Positions 25,601 to 35,971 of a stretch of 64,000 nt of DNA are shown piece by piece (positions within the stretch are counted from its first letter, which is position 1; the number at the start of each line of letters is the position of its first letter). Source of the stretch: Pleodorina starrii. Taxonomy: Eukaryota > Chlorophyta > Chlorophyceae > Chlamydomonadales > Volvocaceae. Position numbers and translations under genes: made by a program. The stretch lies in NCBI GenBank assembly GCA_030267565.1, contig BRXU01000006.1, positions 3,026,001-3,090,000 on the forward strand. The letters are read 5' to 3'. The notes beneath the pieces were generated by a model. That model saw nothing but the letters and a program-made list of their open reading frames with translations. It had not been told where the DNA came from and did no database searches.

Positions 25601-27194
25601 CACCCGCGGCATGCCCGTCGGCCACGAGCGTCTGCGCCCCGCTGATGGAGCCCGCGACGCCAGTGGTAGACCAGGCTGGCGACTGGCGCGCGTCCGCGTG
25701 GGGTGTGGCGTTTGCCGAGCTGTACTGCGAAGGCGGGCCCCGCCGGTGCTGCTCCTGATACATGCCCGGCAGCGGCACTTGGCCCTGCTGGTAAGCCAGC
25801 TGTTGCTGTTGCAAATGCTGCTGTTGAAGCTCCTGCTGCTGCAGGTGTTGCTGTTGCAGGTGCTGTTGCTGCAGCTGTTGCATGGCGACAGCAGGTTCCA
25901 TCTGCTGCGCAGAGACAAGCGCGCCCCGCGCATCCGCTCCAGCCTGGCCATCCGCCTCGCGCTGCTGCGAGAGATATTTGAAGTGCTTCTGCAGCAGCGT
26001 CTGTTGTTTCCGCGCCAACAGCTCGCGCTCCTCGTCTGTCAGATAGATGTACGACGAGTCGCTCCGCGCCGGAGTTGAGGCAGCCGAACTGGCAGCGTGC
26101 GACGGAGCCAGCTGCTCGGCAACCTGCTGCTGCTGTGGGTACTGCTGTTGCTGCTGCTGAGAGTATTGGTGCGAGTACTGTTGTGGGTACTGCTGCTGCT
26201 GCTGTTGCTGCTCTATCCGCGGCTGCTGGGCGGCCGTCTGCGATCGCCGGATCCCCACGGGCTGGCTGCTGCCACTGGTGAAGCCGTCCTGGCGGGAGAA
26301 GAGAGCGACCGCCTGCTGGACACGGCCGCTATTGCTCGGCGACAGCAGCGCTTGTGTTTTGGAGGTGCGGGCGCCCGCGGCCACGCTTGAGATAGAGCTT
26401 ACCGACGGAGACGACAGGCGCGGCTCTGCGTGGGCGCGGGAGAGGGGAATGGATGTGGTCCTCGAGGCCGTTGAGCTCACGGTGATGTGTAGGAACACTT
26501 TATGAGGGCCTAATGACGATGCGACGGCGCCGGAGCACAACGGGGGCAACACCGCACCTGGCTTTGGCGCCGCGTCTGCCCGGGACACCACCACGTCCGC
26601 TAGCTCCCTGAACTCGTCCTCCAGGTCTGCAATTTGGCTGTTGCGATGGGAGGGGTTAGGACCGCGGAACGGGTAGGGGCAAGTGGGCGGGTGAAACACT
26701 CGTTTCCTCATGATTTACAACAATTTTGAAGGCAAACGGCCACTTCTGTTGATAGTAGGGTGCAACCCAGTTCAGCGAAACGCATGACCTGGAACACGCG
26801 GGGACACTTGATTCATAACCAACATCCCACGCATCAACCCGTGCTTACAAACTCCATGCCTCCTTATCAGCTGGCGGCAATGATGCAGTGGCTTCCTTCA
26901 GTTGTTGAACTGCGTTGGGGCCAGGCGGGCGCACTGCTTTCAGCTCGGTCAGCGCATCGTTGGACCAGCTGCTGACCACGTACCAAGGCGCTGAATCTCG
27001 TTTAAAAGTGGAAACGCTTGCAGGTCTCCAGGATTGATTGTCCGCAGCTTCTGCAAGGCTCCTTGGGCCTGCTGCAAACACTCGCTGACGGTAAGCTTCG
27101 CTACACTTTTGCGTTGGACCAAGCTTGGTGGCGGTGGTGGCAGAGGAGGAGGTGGCTTTGACGCCGAAGCAGCTTGCTTCTTGCGTTTAAACAT
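16650..27194 (-). CDS. Large Gln-rich coiled-coil protein with UVR-like motifs, function unknown
   Basis: Exons in transcript order: 27194-26984, 26626-26558, 26425-25423, 25206-24932, 24725-23254, 23102-23013, 22743-21843, 21526-21294, 20892-20656, 20478-20278, 19999-19779, 19411-19258, 19031-18978, 18727-18582, 18360-16650 (stop). Fourteen junctions keep phase, giving 2,325 residues. The N-terminus is basic then Pro-rich (MFKRKK, PPPPLPPPPPS). Residues about 95-1000 are Gln-rich; about 1340-1790 are Ala/Glu/Gln/Arg coiled coil. Three stretches resemble UVR motifs: EDFDTAAALDEQLSQL (~1357), DFREAARLSGELRALIAQ (~1690) and ELYEEAGALQAEVAAEEAEV (~1771). The last 500 residues are disordered, rich in Ala, Pro, Gln and Ser. 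No enzyme domain is seen. UVR motifs mediate protein-protein contact, so a scaffold role is possible but inferred. An in-frame ATG at 27212 could add six residues. I cannot exclude two adjacent genes, but no internal stop or start requires it. Confidence 0.72.
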
Positions 27195-28954
27195 CCTGCA
27201 TATAAGTGCCAAAAAGAAGCTGGATGGACAACTGTTACTACATTAAGTCAGCGGCCATTCTCAGGGCACGCCTATGCCTTTGCCGAGTAAGGCGTGCATA
27301 ATCCTCTTGTGTGGGGCTATGTAACTGTAAGGGCCGCCAGCTTCTATCGGTCGCGCGCTGTCTCCTGTCGTACAACCGCACCGCACTGTATAATGACCGG
27401 TCGCTAGATTGGCAATACGTGCTTCAGGATACATGCTTGTAGACTGTATTACAAGATGCAGAGTATTGCAAATGCATTTGAGGTGCCATGCGGGGAGAGG
27501 GTTGACGTGTGCCGCTGCGGGAGGGAGGGGAGGAGGGCGAGGGGAAGGTCAACCTGAGCGACCGTTGCCAGCTGGCAATACTATTTAGCCAAATCCACAC
27601 CCGAAACCCGACAACAGATGCCCTAATCAGACACCTTCCCCCACTGGGTGGGTTCCGGATACTATTATCTGAAGTACCGTATGCGCATCGCTGCTAGGCC
27701 AGCCGGGGCCCTGTCCCCTGTGCGCTGAAGCACCGTGACGTCCATTACCCCTCGGGTTCGACTAGTGTGGCCTCAGATGCCAAGGCAGCAGTTGAGCCCT
27801 AACAAGCGAGCCATCTGTCCAGAGCAGTACTGTGTTACCGACGCGGTGATGTCCTCGGCTGGACAACGTCGGCTGGTCTGGCTGATTGCCGCCGGGGTGT
27901 GCTGTGGCGGAAAGCACTGATACCTTCGAAGTCCTGCACGGTCCTGCAGGTCCTGCGCAGCCTGGCCTCGGAAGTCCGTAGCCGTTTCCCCAGGAGGCAG
28001 ATGCTCGAAAGAAAATATCCTGCATCCTTGGCACCGAGTGGCCTGGACTCAAGCCGGGGAAGCCGATCGAGCCTGTACACAGGCCTACACTGCCTGCACC
28101 ACCCGCCAGACACTAAGATGCCTCCCCTTTCGGTATCCCTCGCACACGTCTTCGCCTGCAGGTGTACCTGGATGCAGCCGTATTCGCCCTGAAGCATGTC
28201 TTGTGTCCGGATGGACATCTCGACAAACGCCTGTACCGGTATGTACAGCACAGGCGTGTACGAACTTCTCTCCGGGTACTAGGATCAGTGCTTCATTGCG
28301 CACTGAAGTTGCTACTAGGCCAATGCGTCGCCACAACATCAAATTTAGTTTGTGCATACATGAAGAGGGCTACCTGTAGCAGAGCCCGAGGCGGACCGGA
28401 CCAGCCTCTTCCGCAAAAAGCGCATTAGTAGTAACTGACTTCCGCTCGTGCATCATGCAAGGGGTCCTAGGGGTATCCGATTGCTCGTAATATCTCTGAT
28501 TGTCGTGATATAAAGGAAATGGAGAATAACGAGCGAATAGGTGCGTCCACGCCCCGGTCCCCCGCTCTTTGGACGAAGACTTTCATCTAAAGGCTTGTAA
28601 CGAAGCTTCGTTGGCGAATTACTCGTGCCCATTCGGTGCCGCTGTCAAATTTCGACCCTCGCAGGGAGACGAAATTCCCCAGTAGGTGGCCTCCAGCAGG
28701 CGCTTGGACGATCAAGGTTAGCCACGTGATGATATGCATCACGTATTTGCTCCGTTCGCGATAATATGGGACGTTCCTGGCGGGTTATCGGGCAAAGTGC
28801 GCCACCTTCAACGGTCCACGTGGCCGACACGCACCAGGGACACTTTACATGAACGCGCCTCGCACACGCAAAAGTATGCCTTCAATATAACTGCGATAGC
28901 GTGTAACATCTTGCCTTGCCTGACCGGTCCACCGTCCCCAGGCCGCCACGAGGC
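27195..28954. promoter_or_regulatory. Divergent intergenic region
   Basis: About 1.76 kb separates the start of the large Gln-rich gene (-) from the RING-CH gene (+), so it should hold both promoters and 5' UTRs. Composition is lower in GC than the genes. A short inverted repeat (CGCCTGT ... ACAGGCG) lies at about 28228-28256. CCCCAG at 28936-28941 may be the acceptor of an intron in the 5' UTR of the RING-CH gene. An unrecognised minus-strand open frame lies at 27835-28251. Confidence 0.45.
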
Positions 28955-31900
28955 ATGCCGGAACTGTCCCAGCTCCAGACCTCCTCGGGGCAACCCTCAG
29001 CGGCGGCCCTGCCCATCATCCCAGAGTCCTCCCCAGATCCCGTCCAGATCTCGCAACCCACCCTGCAGACCAGCCAGCATCCCACGGCACCGACAGCCGG
29101 CGGGCTGCCGGCGCCGCTGCAGCAGGCGGCAGCCACGGGCACCAACTCCTTGACCCTCCCGGGGCTCTTGCCCCCGCCGCCGCAGCTGCTGTTGCCGTCT
29201 CAACAACCTTACATGGGACCGCCCCGCGGCCAACCCTTGCCCCAGCAGCCTTTCAGCGGACTCGTCCCTTCGTCCATGGCAACAGTCAGCGCTGCTGCTG
29301 CTGCGGCGGCGGCGGCAGCGGCGGTGCAGCCTGGCGACGGCGCGCCGGCAACGGGGCTGGTACCCTTGCGCGGATCGCTAGCGAAAGGCGCCGCCGTCGC
29401 TACAGCCGCCAGCGGTGTCGCGTCGCCAGCCTCGGCCGGCGCCGGCGGCGCCGCAGCTGCGGGCGGGAGCACAGGCCCAAGCGGTGGCGGCGGCGCGCCA
29501 GGGCCGTCGGCGGCTGCCGGCGTACCGATGCCGACCGGCCGGGGTTACGGCAGCGGCGCCGGCGGCGTGGCCCCGGCCGTCACGCCGCTGTCGTCCTCCC
29601 TGTCGCAGGGATTCCGGCAGGGGCTGCCATCCTGGCTGCAGGAACCCGCGGCTTCGCCGCCGCCGCTGCCGCCGCAGCCACCTCCGCAGCCGCAGCTGCA
29701 TATCCAGGTTCAACAGGGCCCCGGCCACTCCAGCCCTCACCCTCATCCACAACAACAGCAGCAGCAGCAGCCGGCGCGGTCGCCATTCCTTTCCCTGCCT
29801 CAGGCGCCGCGGATCCCTTGCGACGCCGGCGCGGCGGCGGCCGCCGCCGCCGCCGCACACCAGCAGCTGCACGTCTCAAGTTCCCTCGCATCAAGCAGCG
29901 CCATCTCCTCCTCCTCCTCCCACACCGCCACAGCCGGCACAGCGCAGGCGTCCGCGGCGCCAAGGCACGCCGGCGTGTCCCGTCCCTTCAGCCAGCATCA
30001 GGGCCCCGGGCACGGCTACGGCTTCGGCTACGGTTCCGGCCAGGGGCAGGGACAGGGACACGGCCCGGCCGGAGCCGGTCTCAGCTCGGGTCTGGGGGCG
30101 GCAGGGCACGCAGGGGGTCCACCCGGGCCGGGCGGTGCCGTACTGCAGTACGGGAGCCTCAGCCAGGAGTCCCACGAGGGCGACGCCCCGGGCCGTGGCG
30201 GCTTGTTGGTTCGGAGTCGCAGCGGTGTGCCGCGGGTGGCGAGCATCAGCGAAATAGAGCCGGTGCTGGAGGTGGGGCCCGGGGTGGGGGGTAATATACC
30301 GGGGTCGGGGTTGGGGGTGATGGTGATACCGCAGCGATGGGACGGAGACGATGCAAGCAAACCCGGACCTGGGGTCGGGGGTTTTAAGGAGTTGGGTTTT
30401 GGATCGTCGTGGGTTTCCGATTTTTGGGGATTTGGGGGAGGTTTGGTTTGGGCTCAGGCCATCCGGGGCTGTGCTGTGCTGTGCTGGGGCCGTGCTGGGT
30501 TGGGATATGGGCAACGGCGGATCGGGACAACCGGCGGGGGGATCTTGCTGCTACGCTCACCTCCTCTCCGCCTCGGCGCCTCACCACCTCTTCCACCCAC
30601 CCGCCCTCCTGCCTAGAGCGACGAGCCGCGCCAGCGCCGGAGCAGCAGCAGCCGGCTGACTCGCGCCATCAGCATCCCCAACGCCCAAGGCGGCGACCGG
30701 CCGCGGACCTACCGCGTGGCGCTCGCCAAGAGCCATCAGGGTGGGTGGCGTCGTGCGCGGCGTGGCATGGCGCATGGCGTGGCCACGTGGTCGTGCTTGG
30801 CGTGGCGTGTGGCGTCGTGCGCGGCGCGTGGCGCATGGTGCATGGCGTGACCGGGCGCAGCTCGACTGCCGCACGTGCCTACCCACCCTGCGATCGGTTG
30901 GGTGGTGCGTGGCGTGGCGTGACCGGGCGCAGCTCGTGACCGGTTTGATCTCGACCCACATGGCTGGCGTAACGAGGCTCAGGTTGCGTCGGGAGGTGTC
31001 CTCAGGTGTTGCGGTGCATGTCATGTGGGTCGGTCGCCTCTCGCGCCCAACCCGCTCCTAAAGGCCAACCTGCCACTGCTTGTCAGCTGTCAGCTGTCAC
31101 CGCGTCCTGGGTGCTGGCTGGCTGGCTGGCTGCCCGCCTGTCTGTCTGCAAGCAGGTCCAACCAAGCAGCGCGGCGTGGCCTTGAACCCCTTGCGAACCT
31201 CCCTCTCTTATCCGCTGCAGCCAGCAACGACGACGTGACGGTGGTGCTGGAGGGCGCCGGCGGCGGCGGCGGCAGCAGCCGTCGCGGCGGCGGCGGCCGC
31301 GGCGGCGGCGACGGCTCCACGCACGGCAGCCACCACTCGTACGACAGCAGCGCCGGCGGCGGCGGCGGGCGGCTGGGCACCAGCCTGCTCAGCTCCTCGT
31401 TGCTGGCTGGGCTGTTCGGATCCCGGACGTTCCTCCCGGGACGCGGCGGTGGAGGCGTCGGCGTCGGCGGCGGCCTGGTCAGCCCGGACGTCAGTGTGCA
31501 CGACAGAGCCGACTCGCTGCCCTTCGCGGGGCGCGACAGGTGGGCCGGCCGGGCGAAGCGCTGGGCGGGCGGCGCTTGCGATGTGTGGGGCAGGAGCATG
31601 GAGCCGCGCGGGCTTGCGGTTTCCCTACCAGGGCCTCATGGACCCACGCAGACTGTCGGCGACCGATGGTTTCGATCCATGCATCACGGACTGGGCCCAC
31701 CGGGGTTGCGCTGGGCGCGCTCGGCTGGCTGCAGCGCCGAATGTGGCCCGATAGCGCGCCAACCGCCAACCGCCAACACCCCCTGCGCCCACAAACCCCC
31801 GCAACACACGTGCCGTGCACCCACACACACCCCTACAACACCACACACATACGTTGAAGTGCAGGTCCCTTATCGCCTCCGTCCCATTATTCGCTGCGCG

Positions 31901-33825
31901 GTATCGTCTTTATTACGGCTCACGGCCCTTCGCAGGTACTACAACAACGGCGGCGACCTGCCACCCGCGCCCTTTGGCAGCCTTCCCACCTCCGCCTCCT
32001 CCTCCCTCCTGCGCGGCCGCGCCAACACTTCCGCCGGCTCCATCCTCAACAAAGCCACCGGCGGCCTCAGCACCCCCACCACCACCGCCAAAATGAAGCG
32101 ATCCGTCAGCTATCAGCAGTTTGGCGGGCTGCTGGGCAGCGGCGGCGGCGGTGCCGCCGCCGCCGCCGCCGCCACAGGCGGGGGCGGGGGCGGCGGCCGC
32201 CGCCCCCCGCGCGCCTCCGAAGTCAACGGCGGCAGCGACAGCAGCGCCGGTGCCAGCGTGCGTGGCGGGCTGTCGTTCTGGTTGCGTGGCGGCGGCGGCG
32301 GCGGCGCGGCGGGCGGTAGCCGCGGGGAGTCGGACAGCGACGGCGCGGCGGTGGCGGCGGCTCGGCGGGGGACGGACCCAGACCTGGCTGATCTGGCGGT
32401 GCTCGCGTCCAGCCTGCCCGCCAGCCTGGGTGGGTTGGGACGGGGGTGGGTGGGTGGGCGAAGAAGTGGAGAAGAAACCGCAGGGTGGGTGGGTGGGTGG
32501 ATTCTTGGATATATCCATAAGCCTGGACATGGGTATGCGGGTTGGGGTGCGGGTTGGGGCTGCTCCCGTGCACTTCTTGAGCTCGTTGCGCTACTCAACC
32601 CCGCCTCGCCGCCCCCGTCACCCTCCACAGGCACCTGGAGCCTCCCGCGCAGCGTGGCCCTCGCCTCCAGCCCCACCACCGGCGGCAGCGTACGCGGCGG
32701 CGCCGCCTTCTTCGCCGCCGGAGGCGGCGGCGGCGGCGGCCTCAGCCGCGCCAACAGCGCTGCCAGCGCCTCCGTCAGCGTCGGCGGCGGCGGCGCCGGG
32801 CCCTCCGGCGGCTTCGCCGGCGGCGGCGGCGGCGCCGCCGCCGCCTCGGCGGCTTGTCTGCCCATCTGCCTGATCTGCCTAGAGGTTCTGACCCCAGAGG
32901 AGTTTGAGAGCGGCGACGCGATATCGCTGCAGTGCGCCTGCAAGGGCGAGGTGTCGCTGCGGCACCGCAAGTGCGCGATCGAGTGGAGCCACGTGAGTGC
33001 CCCCACGGGTTGGGAGTGGAATGCGGTGGTGGTGCTGGTGCTGGCTGGGAGGGAGGGAGGGACCCCAATCAATGCACTCTCCATCCCCGCACAGCCCACC
33101 GCCGCCCGCCGCCCGCCGCCCGCCTCGCAGCACAAGGGCGATGTGATGCTGTTACGCTGTCGTTACCCACCCAACCCTCCCCCTCCTTCCCCACACACGC
33201 CCGCCCACATACACACACAACCCCTCCGTCCCTCCGCTGCGGTATCTTCTTTTTTACCCCTCTGCAGCACAAGGGCGACGTGGTGTGCGACATCTGCAAG
33301 CAGTACATCGCCAACCTGCCGCCCATACCGCCCGAGGTGCTGGAGGCGCGCGAGGCCGCCCGCCGCCGCCGCCAGCCCGCCTTCTCCACCGCCGCCGAGC
33401 CCAACCTCGCCGACTTTTGCTTCGACTGCATCCGCGCCACTTGGGTCACCATGGTCGTCTGCGTGCTGTTCTTCGACGTGTCGGTCGGCCAGGCCTTCCT
33501 GATCGGCTCGATCGTGGGCGTGGCCTTTATGGCGGTCAGCATGGTGATCGCGACGTGCGCGCGCCGCGCGCGCGCCGCCGCGGCGGCGCGCGCCGTCGAG
33601 CGCGCCGCCGCGGAGAGCCGCGCGGCGGAGCAACGGCAGGCGGATGAGCGGAGGGGAAGGGGTCAGGGGGCGGCGGGAGCTGGGGGATCCGGGGTTGGAG
33701 GTGGGGCGGGACCGTCCCGTGGGTCGGCGGGCGGGTCGGGCGGCGCCGGGCGGCGGGCGGCGGCGCCGGAGGGGTCGGCGGCGCTCAGGGTGCCGCTGCT
33801 GGCGGCGGCGGCGGACGTGGTGTGA
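28955..33825 (+). CDS. RING-CH (MARCH-type) membrane E3 ubiquitin ligase
   Basis: Exons: 28955-30271, 30617-30740, 31221-31539, 31936-32429, 32631-32992, 33268-33825 (TGA); in phase, 1,057 residues. The C4HC3 RING-variant spans about 825-885: CLIC, then CAC, seven residues to H, HRKC, twelve residues, CDIC. This is the RING-CH spacing found in MARCH ligases, which bind E2-ubiquitin and ubiquitinate membrane proteins. Two hydrophobic segments follow (about 929-944, VTMVVCVLFFD region, and 946-968, AFLIGSIVGVAFMAV region), then a basic Ala/Gly-rich tail. The first ~800 residues are disordered, rich in Pro, Gln, Ser, Ala and Gly. The RING is split by the last intron, exactly between the H-x2-C and C-x2-C pairs. 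ATG 28955 is the first in frame after a possible 5'-UTR acceptor. The exon 1 donor is the least certain boundary. Confidence 0.82.
30322..30354 (+). repeat. Dispersed repeat family B, copy in RING-CH gene intron 1
   Basis: Contains GATACCGCAGCGATGGGACG followed by GAGACG, a close match to the family-B core seen at 50341-50374. It lies 50 nt after the exon 1 donor. Confidence 0.7.
33226..33260 (-). repeat. Dispersed repeat family B, reverse copy in RING-CH gene last intron
   Basis: Reads CTCCGTCCCTCCGCTGCGGT and then ATCTTCTTTTTTACCCC on the plus strand, the reverse complement of family B. It forms the pyrimidine tract directly before the acceptor of the last exon. Confidence 0.75.
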
Positions 33826-34405
33826 TTGCAGCGGCGGCGGCATTGGTCGGTCGGTCGGTCCTGCGGTCGCGGCGTGTGGACATTGCCGCGGCGCGGCGCA
33901 GCGCGGTGCGTGAGGGACGGAGAGCGCGGTGCGTGAGGGGCGCGGTGCGCGGTGCGGCACGGCGCTGAAAGTTCGGGGAAGGGACGGACGGGGAGACGGA
34001 GCGGGAGGAAGGAAGCGAGTCGCGAGCGTGGTGGTGGTGCGGGCTTTTGTTGGTTGCGGCGGTGGTTGTTGGGGATTAAGGTAGAAGGTAGAAGAGTCCG
34101 AACAGCCAAGGAACGGAGACGGCGTTCTTGAGGGTGGTACAGTAGAAGAGTCCGAACCAGGCAGTCTGACAGGCTGACATTGGGAGGCAGGCGAGAGCAA
34201 TAAATGGAAGCGACAGCAACAGAAGTAGGAAAAAGCATTGGGGTAATTAATTCGGCCCGGGGCGAGGGCATTGGGGTGTGTTTGTGGCGGGGCGGGACCT
34301 TGACGTTTGCGTGTGCAGTGCTTGGCACCGTGTGTTTCGGGCCTACGCTTCATCGTCTGTGGCTGCGGAGGTGGCGGGGGGAAGCGGCCGGACCCACCGG
34401 GTGTG

Positions 34406-34453
34406 GGTGTTACAGGGGGTGTTACAGGGGGTGTTACAGGGGGTGTTACAGGG
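34406..34453. repeat. 12-bp tandem repeat, four copies
   Basis: Four perfect copies of GGTGTTACAGGG, downstream of the RING-CH gene and followed by three short CAGACTG-type copies. Confidence 0.9.
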
Positions 34454-34780
34454 GGCTCCAGACTGCAGACTGCAGACTGCGGACTCCGTATACCGGTAGC
34501 CCTCTTGCGCACGCCAGGCGCGCAAGTGTTTGTTTACAGCTGCGAGAGGCCGTAACGAAAGATGCTTGTTACTGTCGTTGAAGGTAGTAGGCGTGTCGCA
34601 ATTTGTACGAGCCGAGCTCGCAGTCTGGTTGCGAGAGCGCAACCGGCGTTTGACTAAGCGCGTGCTGCGCCGTGTTGTTGTTGTTGTTGTCGTTGTCGTG
34701 GTTACAGTGGTCCAGATACGCCCTGTATAGGAGGATAGAACCCAGCGGGCCAGCGGACCGTGCTGGCGTCATGATCTGGG

Positions 34781-34785
34781 TGTAA
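34781..34785 (+). promoter_or_regulatory. Candidate polyadenylation signal for the RING-CH gene
   Basis: TGTAA, the usual poly(A) signal of volvocine algae, found about 955 nt after the stop codon. It is the first plausible copy noticed, but a pentamer is weak evidence. Confidence 0.35.
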
Positions 34786-35971
34786 GGCCAAAAGCACCCG
34801 AGCCGTTTCCCCGAGCGCGAGTGCGCCGTTGCGCCGGCAGCTGGAGAGCGTGGGGCCTTTCGGTTGGTGTTTTTGTCATACCACTGTCGTACCGGCGGTG
34901 TGCTTGTGTCGTACTGCCGTACTTTCGTTGCGGGCAAACCATGAATGACGTACCGCGGAGTAGAAAGGCGTGCCGCCTTTCGAGGCCCTTTTGAAGGCCC
35001 TTTCGGTTTGGCGTTCGTTGTTGGTGCGACGCTCGAGGCGGTTTGCTTGCAGGAGCAGGTGCGTTGGCCATGACCGGAATGAGTTGAGTCGGGGGTGCCA
35101 TGCGGCGTGTGCGCAAAGAAAAGGCACGCGAGGTCACTCGCCTTGCTGACGACGCACTGAAGTGTCCATTTCGAGCTTAGGCTCCCTCGCATGACTGCGG
35201 CGCTTACCGTATGCAAAAAGCTTACAGGAAAGGCTTACGGGAAAGGCTTGTGATGGGCTACTTGCATGGGCCGGCGCTGCCGGCAGGGTACGGAGCCACG
35301 GACGCAAGCACGCGACTAGCTGGACCAGCCTGCCGTTGTCCTGCGGTTGGCGTCCGTCCGGCGTTGTCAACGGCCAAGGGCCCGACGCCAAGAGTCTGCC
35401 TGCCCCAATTGTAGTCCGCAATAGCTAATCTGCGGATCTGCTAATCTGCGGCATGAGTCTTTGGCGGAGGCTGCACTGCTGCGTCATCCACATAGTTTCC
35501 GCAGGTTTGGATAAATTAACTCTGGATATCCCATATATACATATGCAGCATCACTATTACGATTGCGGACAGGTGGGCTCTATAGGAGGAAAGCGGGCAG
35601 CGTGAAAATACGGAAAACGCTGTTGCACGATCAGCCGTTTCATTACACCGAACGATGCATTGTCAGGGCAGCAAGGAAACGTATAGCTCTTGGTAGGGTT
35701 TCTAGGCCGCGTTGAAACGTGGTGCAGATTATCCCCTGCAGATTGCATCCGTTTCAAGGAGTTCGCCGAGTGAAGAAAACAGCAAATTGATATCAACTTG
35801 CCAGGCATTTACGCTGTAAATATGTACATAATTTGTGCACTTTGATCGATGTGGGTTTCTCAGAAAGACGCAAGTTAGACGCGGCGAAGACGAGGGCTCG
35901 TCGCACCATCGCCGAGAAACTGCAGCCAAGTCGCTCAACATGACCCCTTGATCACTGCCTAAGCTTCGTAG

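Larger units (their letters stand above)
33826..35971. other. Intergenic region with RING-CH gene 3' UTR and ENT-like gene promoter
   Basis: About 2.1 kb between two genes on the same strand. It has a family-B-like fragment at 34113-34134, a 12-bp tandem repeat at 34406-34453, and an AT-richer stretch at about 35420-35970 that probably contains the promoter of the next gene. No coding exon is supported. Confidence 0.5.

Noticed and set aside
27835..28251. 138-residue minus-strand open frame with mixed, non-repetitive composition
   Set aside because: No domain, no clear splice partners, and the plus strand is equally open. It could be a 5' UTR or promoter segment. Kept as intergenic.
28228..28262. 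Inverted repeat as a terminator or small RNA
   Set aside because: The stem is only seven base pairs and there is no sign of an RNA family. Such stems are common by chance.
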